A stretch of 64,000 bases of DNA, taken from positions 806,001-870,000 of the forward strand of contig CAVRDP010000034.1 of NCBI GenBank assembly GCA_963719885.1. Reading direction: 5' to 3'. Within the stretch, counting starts at the first letter, position 1, and every line of letters begins with the position of its first letter. Below, one piece after another: positions 17,897-26,799 of this stretch. This DNA is from JANXQG01 sp963719885 (GTDB lineage Bacteria > Planctomycetota > Planctomycetia > Pirellulales > Thermoguttaceae). Below the pieces are notes generated by a model. The model was not told the DNA's origin. It worked only from the letters and a program-made list of their open reading frames with translations, and did not search any database. The position numbers and the translations under genes are program-made.

Positions 17897-18412
17897 CTAT
17901 CGAAGGGCGTGCAACTGGCGCTCGCGACGCCGGCGGTTGACCAAGGCCAGGGCACGCGGGTCGAGTTTCAGCAGTCGGATCAACTGCGACGGCGTGCAAC
18001 GCAGCACTGCGGCCGCTGGCTTCGGCTCGAAGTCCAAAGCGGCCAACACGTCCAAGGCCTCGGCCAGGAGCGTGGGGAAGTCGTCGTGCGCTGCACTCAA
18101 TTTCAATGCCCCGCCGCCGCAGCGCGATTGCCACAGCGGGCTGGGCACGTAGTCTGGGCCGCAGAAATTCCGGACCTCCAAGGCCAAGTTCACTCGAAGC
18201 CGGAAGAGGGCCACGGACTGGTTCTGGGCCTGGCTGCGGCGTTCGCTGGCCTCTGCCCGCACGCCCGTCGGCAAGTGCTGCAGGCTGATTGCCGTCTCCA
18301 CCTTGTTGCGATGCTGGCCCCCCGGTCCCGACCGCCGCAGACGCCGCACGTCGCACTCGGCAAGCAACTGCTCGGTGCCGGCTGAAGCGGGATGATGGTT
18401 GGGATTGGACAT
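17897..18412 (-). CDS. Peptidyl-tRNA hydrolase / release-factor-domain protein (GGQ family)
   Basis: 171 residues from ATG 18412, with CAGGGA upstream. Residues 25-40 hold the GGQ loop, RRSGPGGQHRNKVETAI, the element that hydrolyses peptidyl-tRNA in class I release factors and in the small ArfB/ICT1-like proteins. There is no codon-recognition domain, so it belongs to the short GGQ proteins thought to rescue stalled ribosomes. The basic tail expected for ribosome binding is present only weakly (VNRRRRERQLHALR). The extra C-terminal part (about 100-160) seems specific to this group. It is convergent with the PQQ gene and stands alone. Confidence 0.78.
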   Translation of the reverse strand: MSNPNHHPASAGTEQLLAECDVRRLRRSGPGGQHRNKVETAISLQHLPTGVRAEASERRSQAQNQSVALFRLRVNLALEVRNFCGPDYVPSPLWQSRCGGGALKLSAAHDDFPTLLAEALDVLAALDFEPKPAAAVLRCTPSQLIRLLKLDPRALALVNRRRRERQLHALR

Positions 18413-18467
18413 GCAGGTCCCTGTAATATAAGATAGTCGATGCGCGGGGCGATGCCGAGCATCGGCA

Positions 18468-19604
18468 TTATCTGACCGCGCTGCTATCCTCCGACGCCTT
18501 ATATCGGTTGTCGCTAAGGTCATCAGCCTTAATGGAATCCGCCGCCGCCTTGTAGAATTCGCCTTTTTTCTCGTGAGCGATGGCCCGGCTGCGATAGGCG
18601 TCGGCACATTTCGGGTTTAGGCGGATGGCTTCCGTACAGTCGCCGATGTCCTTGTCGTACTCGCCCTTATTCCCGTAGGCAACGCCACGGCAGCAATAGG
18701 CATCGGCATTTTTCGGGTCCAGTCGGATGGCCGCGTTGCAGTCAGCGATCGCCCTTCCAAAGTCGTCCTTGTTCCCGTAGGCCCTGGCCCGGTTGTTGTA
18801 CGAAGTGACGTCTTTCGGGTTTAGGCGGATGGCCTCGCTGTAGTCGGCAATGGCCTTGTCGTGGTCGCCTTTGTTTTCGTAGCAAACGCCTCGGATGCCA
18901 TACGGGTCGTCCTTGGTCGGGGCAAGCCGGATGGCCTCATTGCAGTCGGCAATCGCCTTGTCGTGGTCGCCTTTTTTCGCGTATGCCCTACCCCGGTTGC
19001 TATACGCAGCGGCGCATTTCGGGTCGAGCCGGATCGCTTCCGTACAGTCGGCAAGCATCTTGTCAAATTCGAGCTTGTTCCCGTATGCCGCACCCCGGTT
19101 GTTATACGCCATGGCAAACGTTGGGTTCAGTCGGATGGCCGCGGTAAAGTCGGCGATCGCCTTGTCGTATTCCCCCTTGGTCAAGTAGATAGAGCCACGG
19201 TTGTTATACGGCTTGGCATATTTCGGGTCCAGCCGGATGGCTTCGGTACAGTCGGTAATCGCCTTGTCGTAGTCGCCCTTCTCAAAATAGGCAAGGCCCC
19301 GGCCGTTATGCGGCTTGGCATATTTCGGGTCCAGCCGGATGGCTTCGGTACAGTCGGTAATCGCCTTGTCGAAGTCGCCCTTCTCAAAATAGGCATGGCT
19401 CCGGTTGTAATATGCTTCGACATTCTTCGCGTCAAACCGTATGGCCTCGGTGAAGTCGGCGATTGCCTTATTTTGGTCGCCCCTCGTTTTGAAGGTGCGG
19501 TCGAAATAGACCTTGGAATCCTGATTATATTTCGGTTCCTGGGCAGAAAGCGGGAAAAATGCTACGACGATTCCCGCACACGCCAACCACAAAACTGGCT
19601 TCAT
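18468..19604 (-). CDS. Exported tetratricopeptide-repeat protein
   Basis: 378 residues from ATG 19604; the first 22 residues are a signal peptide (MKPVLWLACAGIVVAFFPLS). The remainder is nine to ten TPR units of 34 residues with the consensus YNNRGxAYxxKGDxDKAIAD and CTEAIRLDPK. The DNA repeats with a 102-base period; the units coded around 19190-19440 are nearly identical, a sign of recent repeat duplication. TPR solenoids bind other proteins, so a periplasmic scaffold role is likely. No enzymatic domain is present. Confidence 0.88.
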   Translation of the reverse strand: MKPVLWLACAGIVVAFFPLSAQEPKYNQDSKVYFDRTFKTRGDQNKAIADFTEAIRFDAKNVEAYYNRSHAYFEKGDFDKAITDCTEAIRLDPKYAKPHNGRGLAYFEKGDYDKAITDCTEAIRLDPKYAKPYNNRGSIYLTKGEYDKAIADFTAAIRLNPTFAMAYNNRGAAYGNKLEFDKMLADCTEAIRLDPKCAAAYSNRGRAYAKKGDHDKAIADCNEAIRLAPTKDDPYGIRGVCYENKGDHDKAIADYSEAIRLNPKDVTSYNNRARAYGNKDDFGRAIADCNAAIRLDPKNADAYCCRGVAYGNKGEYDKDIGDCTEAIRLNPKCADAYRSRAIAHEKKGEFYKAAADSIKADDLSDNRYKASEDSSAVR

Positions 19605-19876
19605 GGCTACCCCCGTATTGTTCGAGTTGGGAAGGATGCCTCTCAACCAATAACGATACCGCAGACGAGGGAGCGTGAAAAGAGCAAAACCCCAGCGCCT
19701 CGGCATCGGCGCTAGTAACTACCATACTCACCGCTAACGTGTCCGCCTGCGAATGGGTGCTGACAGCTTTCACGGCATTGGCGACAAGCCCGAGAACCCC
19801 CGAAAAAACCAGTCTAGACCGCGGAATTGCTGGGGAGTTTGCGTCCGGTCAACCAAAATACAAAACGGTAGTCTTA

Positions 19877-20629
19877 TTATTCCCCGAGCCGCAACCGCAC
19901 CAGTAATTCATTGACCGGTTTTCTGTCCCGGTCCTCGGGAAGTTTCGATTCCCGGAAGGCCCGATCGAGCCGGGCTTCCAATTCCGCCAGCCGGGCCTCG
20001 TGGAACGGCCAATCGAGATCGCCGACCGACGTGTTCTCGCCGCCGACCTTCCGCGCGATCAACTCGTCCAAAAACCCGAAGCCGAAATACTCGTTGAGCC
20101 GCAGCAGGTTGGCCTCCACTTCCCCCGTCTGCAAGAGGTGGATGCCGGTCATCAGCACGCGATAGGCGTAGAGCACCGGCTTGGCCCGCCTTGGCTCCTC
20201 CTTGGCGATCAGCTTTTGCTGCGTGGCGTAGAAGCCCCGGTAGTGATGATAGTGATAGCGGGTGATGCAGCGCCGGGCCAGCGGGCGAAGCTCGTCGAGG
20301 AATTCCTGGCCCAAGACCACGATCGGCGAAAAGACCTGCTCCAGGATGTAGCCGTTGTTGCGGACCAGCAGGTTCAGGTACTTGCCCGCGTCATGGCTGA
20401 CCAACTCCACCTCGACGCCATCGCAGACGGATTTGTGCTCGATCGTCTGATTGGGCACATCCAGTCCCACCACGTCGTGCAGCGGCAGCAGGTGGCTGCC
20501 CCGCAAGTCCACGTCGCTATCCGCTGACGGGAAGCCGTAGAGGTGCGCACCGCTGACGGTCACGAACAGCGGCCGGTAGTCCAGCCCCTCCACAAGCCGC
20601 CGCATGGCGGCCAGATCTACGTCAAACAT
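19877..20629 (-). CDS. Nucleotidyltransferase, RlaP/YcgL-like (second of a pair)
   Basis: 250 residues from ATG 20629. The DNA polymerase beta-type core is at the N terminus: VSGAHLYGFPSADSDVDLRG supplies the GS-like turn and the two metal-binding aspartates. A third acidic position is in GVEVELVSHD. The rest is helical (ARRCITRYHYHHYRGFY), as in RlaP-type proteins associated with RNA repair ligases (family knowledge). The start overlaps the end of the preceding gene by 8 bases, so the two are translationally coupled. No RNA ligase gene is adjacent. Transfer of a nucleotide to RNA or protein is inferred, not shown. Confidence 0.75.
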   Translation of the reverse strand: MFDVDLAAMRRLVEGLDYRPLFVTVSGAHLYGFPSADSDVDLRGSHLLPLHDVVGLDVPNQTIEHKSVCDGVEVELVSHDAGKYLNLLVRNNGYILEQVFSPIVVLGQEFLDELRPLARRCITRYHYHHYRGFYATQQKLIAKEEPRRAKPVLYAYRVLMTGIHLLQTGEVEANLLRLNEYFGFGFLDELIARKVGGENTSVGDLDWPFHEARLAELEARLDRAFRESKLPEDRDRKPVNELLVRLRLGE

Positions 20630-21557
20630 CGACCATCCTCCTGCGGGCACGGACCAGGAAATCGTCCACGCGGCGGTAGTCGGGCTGCTCCGGCAGGGCC
20701 GTTCGCTCGAACGCCTGCTGGAACCGCTCGTCCAGTTCCAGTGCCCGCCGCTTCACCTCGTCGAACGGCAGCCCGTCGTTGCGGATGTGCAGCAACTCCG
20801 CACGGTGTTCAGCCACGTCGATACGGATCTCGCCCGTTTCCAAGGCCGCGATGCCGGAGTGCAAGAGCCGGATCAGGTGCATGGCATGTTTGGGCTTATA
20901 CGTGCCCTTGTCTTTGAAGGCGTTGGCCATCCGCCGGAATTGGCTGAGGACGTAGCCCGAGTAGGTCTTGTAGACGTGTTTTGAGAGGAAAGCCTGCCGC
21001 ATGGCCCGCAGTTCCTGGGCGGTTCCGTCGGCCAGCAGGACCATGGGCGTCCAGAGCGTTTCCAGCACGTTGGGATTGGCCTTCAGCGCCAGCCGCAAAA
21101 ATTTTTCGATCTCCCAATAGACCTCGTCTCGCTCGCCCTCCTTGAACTCCAATTGTTCCGGCAGCCGCCGCAGCGACCAGTGCAGTCGGGCCTGGGGCAG
21201 GTAGATTCCTCGCAGGTCGTCGTCGGAATCTTCGCAGGCCAGCCCAAAGGCCTTCGAGCCGACCTGGCAGCGATAGATGATCCAGGGCCGCAGGTCCTCG
21301 CGGACTTCGCCCAACTCGTCCTCGACTTCCCGCCGCCGCAGGGCCAGTTCGTGGAAATAGGCCGGCACGGTCACGCCATCGGCGAAATGGACCAGGTAAG
21401 GTTTTTGGTTGTCCGGCGGGCATTCCAGCACTACGCCCACGCTGCCCGGTGGTTTGAATTGCTCGCCGCCAGGCAGGATTTTGGCCACCTTGAGCACGAC
21501 TTGGGTGCCCGCCGGGATGACGAAACCGGGCAGTAGTTTGCGGAAGGAATGGTTCAT
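20622..21557 (-). CDS. Nucleotidyltransferase, RlaP/YcgL-like, with N-terminal beta domain (first of a pair)
   Basis: 311 residues from ATG 21557. Residues 1-70 form a small beta-rich, SH3-like domain (VVLKVAKILPGGEQF, YLVHFADGVTVPAYF). The nucleotidyltransferase core follows at about 95-120: CQVGSKAFGLACEDSDDDLRG has the glycine-serine turn and the aspartate pair. The helical C-terminal part (LSKHVYKTYSGYVLSQFRRM) resembles the partner gene downstream. The start codon overlaps the stop of the upstream secreted-protein gene (ATGA, 4 bases) and its own end overlaps the next start, so three genes are tightly coupled. Confidence 0.75.
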   Translation of the reverse strand: MNHSFRKLLPGFVIPAGTQVVLKVAKILPGGEQFKPPGSVGVVLECPPDNQKPYLVHFADGVTVPAYFHELALRRREVEDELGEVREDLRPWIIYRCQVGSKAFGLACEDSDDDLRGIYLPQARLHWSLRRLPEQLEFKEGERDEVYWEIEKFLRLALKANPNVLETLWTPMVLLADGTAQELRAMRQAFLSKHVYKTYSGYVLSQFRRMANAFKDKGTYKPKHAMHLIRLLHSGIAALETGEIRIDVAEHRAELLHIRNDGLPFDEVKRRALELDERFQQAFERTALPEQPDYRRVDDFLVRARRRMVDV

Positions 21558-22756
21558 GGATCGCCCGCCCAAATCTGCCGGATGGTCTCTTCCTGATCAA
21601 AGCCGTCGGGCGTGGCCGCGCTCGGCGTGTTGGCAAAGTACCACCGCTTGCCCGCAACCGCGCTGGCCAGGCAGCGGCTGCCAGGCATTTCCAGAAAGCC
21701 GGCCGCGTCATGCTCGCGGACCCAGCTCCAGGCGTAATGCAGCCACTGGTTGCGATCGGCCGTGCTTTGATGGGCAAACCAACAAATCTCGTCGTAGCCC
21801 CAGACCCAACAGCCGCCGGTGCCGGCCTGTCCAGGGCGGCGGCTCGCGCCAAAGTTGTCCAACTCGACCAGATAGGGCAGATGCTCGCAGCGCCAGCCAC
21901 TGAACGTCAGCCCGCCCCGGCTGCGACCGTAAATGCTGTCGACGAAGCCGACCCGCAGCACGCCTTCCTGCGGGCGGTCGGGCACTTCGGCGATCCGCAG
22001 GGGGAACGCATGGAAATCCAGGAGCAGGCGGTCCTTGTACAATAGCCCGCCATTGGGCACGTGGGCATCGCAGAGCACGAAATGCCGCCGGGCGTGCCGG
22101 GCCGCATACTGGCGGACGAGCGTCAGCACCTGCCACCAGTGCTCGGTGTGCGGATCGTTGCCGTTCATGATCTCGGCCTGACCGAAATGGATGGCCTCGA
22201 TGCCCGCATCGATGTAAGAAACGGCCGCGTAATAGAACCAGAGCTTGGTTTCCGGCCGGCTGATGTCGGGCACGGAAGCGCCTCGGCCCCATTGATTCTG
22301 CCCCCGGCCGCTGGTGTAGAGCATGTCCGCGTAACGGAAGTTCCTCCGTTGGACCGGTCGGCCCAGGGCCTTGAAGGCCCAATCGGGCACGGCAAGCTGT
22401 TCCACCTCGCGCGACACGATCTCAAAGACACATGCCTGGAGGATGATGTCCGGGTCGGCCTGGTGGATTTTGGGGGCGTTTTTCCTTGCCAGTTCCAGTC
22501 GCGACGGCAGTTGCGCTTCGTGCCCCCAAACGAAAACAGCCCGTCCGATGAACTTCGCCCCGCTGCTCTTGAGCATGCGGATGTTATCGTCCAGGTTCCC
22601 CTTCTCTGTCAGCAGTTCCTGGGAGGTGATGGCACGGGACAAGTAGCTTCGGAGAACCTCGGGCGAAATCTTGCCGTCAAAACGATAATCGCGGGCACAG
22701 GCAATTGTGGCCGTGACGAAGACCAGGACCGGGGCGGCGGCGTAATGGATTCTCAT
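21554..22756 (-). CDS. Exported protein of unknown function, possible TIM-barrel glycosidase-like
   Basis: 400 residues with a signal peptide (PVLVFVTATIACARD). Stretches such as SYIDAGIEAIHFGQAEIMNG, FVLCDAHVPNGGLLYKDR and CWVWGYDEICWFAHQS alternate predicted strands and helices with buried acidic residues, which suggests a TIM-barrel hydrolase-like fold, but no family was firmly recognised. Its stop overlaps the start of the nucleotidyltransferase gene by 4 bases (ATGA). Finding an exported protein translationally coupled to two cytoplasmic nucleotidyltransferases is odd. Confidence 0.6.
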   Translation of the reverse strand: MRIHYAAAPVLVFVTATIACARDYRFDGKISPEVLRSYLSRAITSQELLTEKGNLDDNIRMLKSSGAKFIGRAVFVWGHEAQLPSRLELARKNAPKIHQADPDIILQACVFEIVSREVEQLAVPDWAFKALGRPVQRRNFRYADMLYTSGRGQNQWGRGASVPDISRPETKLWFYYAAVSYIDAGIEAIHFGQAEIMNGNDPHTEHWWQVLTLVRQYAARHARRHFVLCDAHVPNGGLLYKDRLLLDFHAFPLRIAEVPDRPQEGVLRVGFVDSIYGRSRGGLTFSGWRCEHLPYLVELDNFGASRRPGQAGTGGCWVWGYDEICWFAHQSTADRNQWLHYAWSWVREHDAAGFLEMPGSRCLASAVAGKRWYFANTPSAATPDGFDQEETIRQIWAGDP

Positions 22757-22802
22757 GATATTGCTTCCTTGTTTGATTCGTGCCCGGCATCACTGGTCCC
22801 TT

Positions 22803-23375
22803 TTACCAATTTTCCGCCAGTAGCTCGAAATAGGCCTGGGGATGGGCGCAGGCCGGACAGGCGGCGGGGGCGTCGGGGCCTTCGTGGACGTAGCCACAGT
22901 TGAGGCATCGCCATTTCACGCTCTGGCTCCGCTTGAAGACGCGGCCGTTCTGAATGCTTTCCAGAAGACCGCGGTAACGCCGCTCGTGCTGCCGCTCGGC
23001 CACGGAGATCTTCTCGAAGGCGATGGCAATGGCCTGAAAACCTTCTTCCCGGGCGACGGTGGCAAAGCCCGGATACAAAAGCGACCACTCTTCATGCTCG
23101 CCGTTGGCTGCCGCTAGGAGGTTCTCGGCGGTCGTGCAGACGATGCCCGCCGGGAAGGCGGACTCGATCTTCACCTCGCCGCCCGGCAGGAACTTGAAGA
23201 ACCGCTTGGCGTGCTCCTTTTCCTGGTTGGCCGTCTCCTCGAAGATCGAGGCGATCTGGATGTAACCGTCGTTGCGGGCCTGGCTGGAGAAATAGGTATA
23301 GCGGTTGCGGGCCTGGGATTCGCCGGCAAAGGCCATCAACAGGTTGCGTTCCGTTCGGGAGTTTTTCAGTTCCAT
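22803..23375 (-). CDS. Rubrerythrin
   Basis: Non-heme diiron peroxidase that removes hydrogen peroxide, cytoplasmic. 190 residues from ATG 23375 with GGAGAC upstream. The four-helix domain holds the diiron ligands (FAGESQARNRYTYF, EETANQEKEHAKRF, NGEHEEWSLLYPGF, EKISVAERQHERRY), and the C-terminal rubredoxin-like domain has CLNCGYVHEG and CPACAHPQAYFELL. Length and domain order are those of the classical family. It stands alone. Confidence 0.93.
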   Translation of the reverse strand: MELKNSRTERNLLMAFAGESQARNRYTYFSSQARNDGYIQIASIFEETANQEKEHAKRFFKFLPGGEVKIESAFPAGIVCTTAENLLAAANGEHEEWSLLYPGFATVAREEGFQAIAIAFEKISVAERQHERRYRGLLESIQNGRVFKRSQSVKWRCLNCGYVHEGPDAPAACPACAHPQAYFELLAENW

Positions 23376-23514
23376 GGAAGTTGTCTCCGAAGCTGGGGAA
23401 TGGGGATGAAAATCAATTCCGTCCATTATAGGACCGGGCGACAAATGCACAATTGGCCGGCGCCACGGTCATCCGCTATAATCCTTAGTGTCTCTTGGAT
23501 GATCCGAAGGTCTA

Positions 23515-23522
23515 CGAAAAGG
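23515..23522. repeat. 8-bp target-site duplication, left copy (ISL3 element)
   Basis: CGAAAAGG at 23515-23522 is repeated exactly at 25113-25120, immediately outside the two terminal inverted repeats. ISL3-family elements are known to make 8-bp duplications. Confidence 0.88.
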
Positions 23523-25112
23523 GCCTCTTCAGCAGAATTCGTGGGTGAATTTTGGCTCGGGAAGCTCTCCGAGTGTGTGATATAGGGCGGTTTCGATGCC
23601 TTCGTAAGTGCGGAAACCATAGGCTTTTCTGGTAGTCAGTTTCGCTTTGTTGTTCAACCCCTCGACGGCGCCGGCCGAAATGGAGCCGCGGGCACGGAAC
23701 CAGTTGAGGATCAGGTCTCGGTGCTCGCAGAGGGTCCCAACGACCTTCTTCATCGGTTCGATCCTGGTCCGCAAGGTTCGCGTACACCATTGGTCCAAGA
23801 ACTTTCCCGCCCAGCCCGCGCTGGTGTATTCCCAAAACCGCTGGAAGTCCTCCCGCAACAAATAGCTTCGCACGCTTTTGAGATTGTAGCGGAGCAACTC
23901 CGCCAGCTTGACGGTTTGTTTATCGGTCAGATTCTCCGGGCGTTTCAACAGGCACCACCGCGAGTTCGTCAGCACTGGCTCGTAACCGTCCTGCTTCAAA
24001 CGACGGGCCTCCTCCCGACGAACTTCGTCGATTGCCTCGTTCATCTTCTTCATGATGTGAAAGCGATCCAGGACGTGGACAGCCGTCGAGAGTTGCTCCG
24101 CAATCACGTTCATGTAGGCCCGGCACATGTCGCTACAGACGAAGCGGATCGCCAGGCGAATCTCCTCCGAGAGAATCTGGAAGAAGCCTCGCAGGCTTTG
24201 TTCGGTTCGGTCCTGGGCGATCCACAACAACCGCTTCATACCTTCATCAATTTGGTAAACCAACGTCAGGTAATGATGCCCTCGGTGCCACTGGATCTCG
24301 TCCACGCCGATGGCCTCGATGCCGCTCAAATCTCGGTGTGCCAGACCCCACGAAACCGCGTGTTTTACCGAGCGAAACACATCTTCCCAACTGACCCAGA
24401 AGGCATCAGCGACCTCCTGCCAGGAAAGCCGTTTCGCCCAGCGGGCCAGGAACCAGCGAAAACTAGTCGTCAGCGTGCATTTTCCTTCCCCCCACGGCAC
24501 CTGCTCGACCGTCACTCCGCACCGCGGGCAGTCCACCCGCCGCATCGCATAGACGAAGAACACGGCAATCTGCCAGAGGGGTACGAACTCGAACCGCCGT
24601 GGCGGCAGTCGGTCGTAGCCCGGTCCCTTGCGGCCACAACTGGAACAGATCGGCCGACTCTTGGCTCGCGGCACAATCTGCACTTCGATCGTCGGTCGGG
24701 CGCCTTTTCCACCCATTGAACTTTCCCGTAAACAAAAGGCTTGTAACGTTCGACGCGATTGAGGATACTTTTCAGTTGCATCCTGTGCTGGCTCCAGGGA
24801 GATGGTTGGTGTGGTAACCCCATCTATACCTGGAAACCTCGCAGGATGCATCTTCTTTTCTTGGTCCTGTGCAGCTACAATCCTTCTTGCCTGGTGAAGC
24901 GGAGTCGGGCTCTGCGGGGACGCAACCCGACAAGGAATAGCCAGGTCAGGACGGGTAAATGACCCGTAGGCCCTGGCGACTTCATGCCGCCAGGGCAACT
25001 TTTCATCTCCCTCATTTATTTGTCCTGCCATCCCTCAAAAATCCAATCCCGGCACTACCAACAAACCTCGCACTACGCACTGACTCTTACCCATAAATTC
25101 TGCGGAAGACCC
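23523..25112 (-). mobile_element. ISL3-family insertion sequence, complete, 1590 bp
   Basis: The left terminal inverted repeat begins GCCTCTTCAGCAGAATTC (23523 on); the right one, read inward from 25112, begins GGGTCTTCCGCAGAATTT. The two match in 20 of the first 26 bases. Both ends are flanked by the same 8-mer, CGAAAAGG. One transposase gene fills most of the element (23529-24781); its stop lies within the left repeat. The stretch 24782-25087 holds no further gene; it contains a GC hairpin (arms 24970-24978 and 24988-24996). The element landed just upstream of the zinc-ribbon gene at 25129, whose ribosome binding site is in the duplicated flank. Confidence 0.88.
23529..24781 (-). CDS. ISL3-family transposase, frameshifted near the N terminus
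   Basis: DDE transposase that moves the surrounding element. From ATG 24781 the first 25 residues read MQLKSILNRVERYKPFVYGK and on to QWVE; the protein then continues in another frame at KGARPTIEVQIVPRAKS. One A lost from an AAAA run at about 24712 explains this, so it is probably a sequencing or real indel. Zinc-finger cysteines are at CSSCGRKGPGYD and CPRCGVTVE; the catalytic core includes GIEAIGVDEIQWHRGHHY, FVCSDMCRAYMNVI and AVEGLNNKAKLTTRKAYGF. Repaired length about 417 residues, normal for the family. Without the repair it would lack the N terminus. Confidence 0.88.
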
Positions 25113-25120
25113 CGAAAAGG
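25113..25120. repeat. 8-bp target-site duplication, right copy (ISL3 element)
   Basis: CGAAAAGG, identical to 23515-23522. Part of it serves as the ribosome binding site (AAGGAG) for the gene starting at 25129. Confidence 0.88.
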
Positions 25121-25128
25121 AGAGCACC

Positions 25129-25351
25129 ATGGTTGACGTTCACTTGCCTCGCATTTTGGCCGGTTATGCCTACCCGATATGCCCCCCACTGCGACAAAGA
25201 GCATGGACCGGAAGTGGCGGATGTCGGGCCCGTCCAATGCGACGAATGCGGCCTATGGTTCGAAGTGATAACGCGGACCGTTTATCAAGCGGAACAGAGA
25301 CTCGACTATGTGGGAGGCAAGGCCGACGCCGCAAAAAGAAGTCAGGGGTAG
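25129..25351 (+). CDS. Small zinc-ribbon protein, frameshifted
   Basis: ATG 25129 follows AAGGAGAG. The first 18 residues read MVDVHLPRILAGYAYPIC; the rest lies in the next frame, HCDKEHGPEVADVGPVQCDE. One extra C in a run of six at about 25185 explains the switch; with five the chain reads CPHC, giving a clean zinc ribbon CPHC-x15-CDEC. Repaired length about 74 residues. The IS element sits directly upstream, so its original promoter has been displaced. Function unknown; perhaps a small nucleic-acid or protein-binding adaptor. Confidence 0.6.
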
Positions 25352-25666
25352 ATCGTACAGGTTGGCAACACGGCTAACATCAGTTTGGACGCGGCAAGCC
25401 GGTTCATGTGGCCCCTTTCCGTTGAACTGCACGGTTGGCGGGCAACATATCATTCAGTCTAGCCTTGATTCTGGCCGGTTGACAACCTGCCCTACGCCAT
25501 GCGTCCACTTTCCGCAAGAGAAGCCATTCGGCACAATTGACAATGCTGCGCATGGTTGCAAAAATAATGATGCGTAAAGACTAATGATAGTCCGTACCAC
25601 ACGGCCACGCGAGAGTCGGCGCCGCAGGAACGGGCCACATTTTTCAGTTCCCGAAAGGAATGCAAT
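25352..25666. other. Intergenic region without recognised gene
   Basis: 315 bases between the zinc-ribbon gene and the two-gene HEPN cassette. No protein-like frame. The end near 25640-25666 carries GAAAGGAATG, a ribosome binding site for the next gene, so the cassette promoter should lie here. Confidence 0.4.
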
Positions 25667-26137
25667 ATGTCGCTTGAGGAAACGGCCATGAAGTTGGCGG
25701 AAGCTAAGAGGCAGCGCGAAGAGGTCGATTGGAATGCGGAACGCGACTGGTGGCTTTCGGCCCTTGAGGATCTTTACCGGCAAATCGAAGTGTGGCTGGC
25801 TCCATTGCAGCAGAAGGGTCTCGTCGTCAGTAGCAGGGTCCCGGTGCAACTTTCCGAAGAGAAGATGGGGACGTACACGGCAGATGAACTAGTCCTTGAA
25901 TTTGGCCCTCAAGAAATCGTTCTGGAGCCGAAGGGTACTTTAATTGTGGGCGCTTGTGGGAGAGTTGACGTGTTCCGACGTGGCGCTCGCGGCGAGCAGG
26001 TCATGCTTATCCTGAGCGGGTCCAAAGCGGAACCCCGATGGGAAATCTGGCCCACCCGCAACCCTCGTCAACGCAAGGCGATGGAGCAGCCTTCCTTGGA
26101 AGGGCTACTTGAGACCATGCTTGAGGTGCAGGATTAA
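25667..26137 (+). CDS. Unknown protein, first gene of HEPN two-gene cassette
   Basis: 156 residues, acidic, soluble. GAAAGGA precedes ATG 25667. An N-terminal helix (EETAMKLAEAKRQREEVDW) is followed by a helical segment with DWWLSALEDLYRQIEVWLAP and then a beta-rich half (ELVLEFGPQEIVLEPKGTLI, GRVDVFRRGARGEQVMLIL, PRWEIWPT). Its stop overlaps the start of the HEPN gene by one base (TAATG), so the two are made together. The pairing of a small unknown protein with a HEPN gene is like toxin-antitoxin or defence cassettes, but I do not recognise the family. Confidence 0.6.
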   Translation: MSLEETAMKLAEAKRQREEVDWNAERDWWLSALEDLYRQIEVWLAPLQQKGLVVSSRVPVQLSEEKMGTYTADELVLEFGPQEIVLEPKGTLIVGACGRVDVFRRGARGEQVMLILSGSKAEPRWEIWPTRNPRQRKAMEQPSLEGLLETMLEVQD

Positions 26138-26692
26138 TGACTGACCTCGATGACGAGTTGGTGCAATTTAGGACGCTAGCGTTTCTCGCAAGGCGAGCGA
26201 AGGAGCGAGCGCTAGCCGCGCCGTCCGATTCATACGTCTCGGATTTGGGGATTCCGGCCCTGGGAAAGAGGGGTACCGACCGAAGAGCCGCGCTCGAGGA
26301 GTATTTCGACTCCATCGAAGAGTCGCTGTTCGACCAATACCTGCTTCGTTTGGTGGCGGTCTTCGAACGGCTGGTTTTCCATAAGCTCAATGCGGCGGTC
26401 GGAACCGCGCGGACCACGCTTGAGGACAATTACCCCGCAGCCTCTCCGTTCTCGCGCAGCAAGACATTTGGCGAAGGACACCAAGGATGACCTTACCAAC
26501 CTGGCAGACGTCGAGAAACTTCTTGCGAGCTATCGGCAGTCCGCATCCAAGGAGTTGCAGGAATTGCGTGAGCACCGGAACTGGATCGCCCACGGCGGCA
26601 GAATGGGGCAGCAATCACGATTCGCGAAAATTGAGGACGTATACACGGTCTTGGTAGAGTTACTGTACGTAATCGAGACGCAGGCAAGTTGA
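26137..26692 (+). CDS. HEPN-domain protein (candidate RNase), frameshifted
   Basis: Begins at ATG 26137, one base into the stop of the preceding gene. The first part reads IEESLFDQYLLRLVAVFERL and FHKLNAAVGTARTTLEDNY; the second, in another frame from about 26455, reads HLAKDTKDDLTNLADVEKLL and ELREHRNWIAHGGRMG. RNWIAH (26576-26593) is an R-x4-H motif, the active-site signature of HEPN RNases, and the layout resembles the RiboL-PSP-HEPN group. Repaired length about 185 residues. An RNA-cutting toxin or abortive-infection role is inferred. The indel could be a sequencing error or real inactivation. Confidence 0.65.
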
Positions 26693-26799
26693 CGCGGTGC
26701 AAGTCCCCGCTGTATCGTAATCTCAACTCAACTCCTTCGAAGCCTTCTTCGCCAAAGATGGCAAGCCGGTCCTCACGGCCCAGATGATGGACTGGGGAC

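Noticed and set aside
18840..19440. Several plus-strand frames opposite the TPR gene
   Set aside because: They repeat with the 102-base TPR period and are mirror images of the repeat units.
24700..24720. Programmed -1 frameshift in the transposase at an A-run
   Set aside because: The site (GTG GAA AAG) is not a canonical slippery heptamer, ISL3 transposases are not known to need frameshifting, and similar homopolymer indels occur all over the window.
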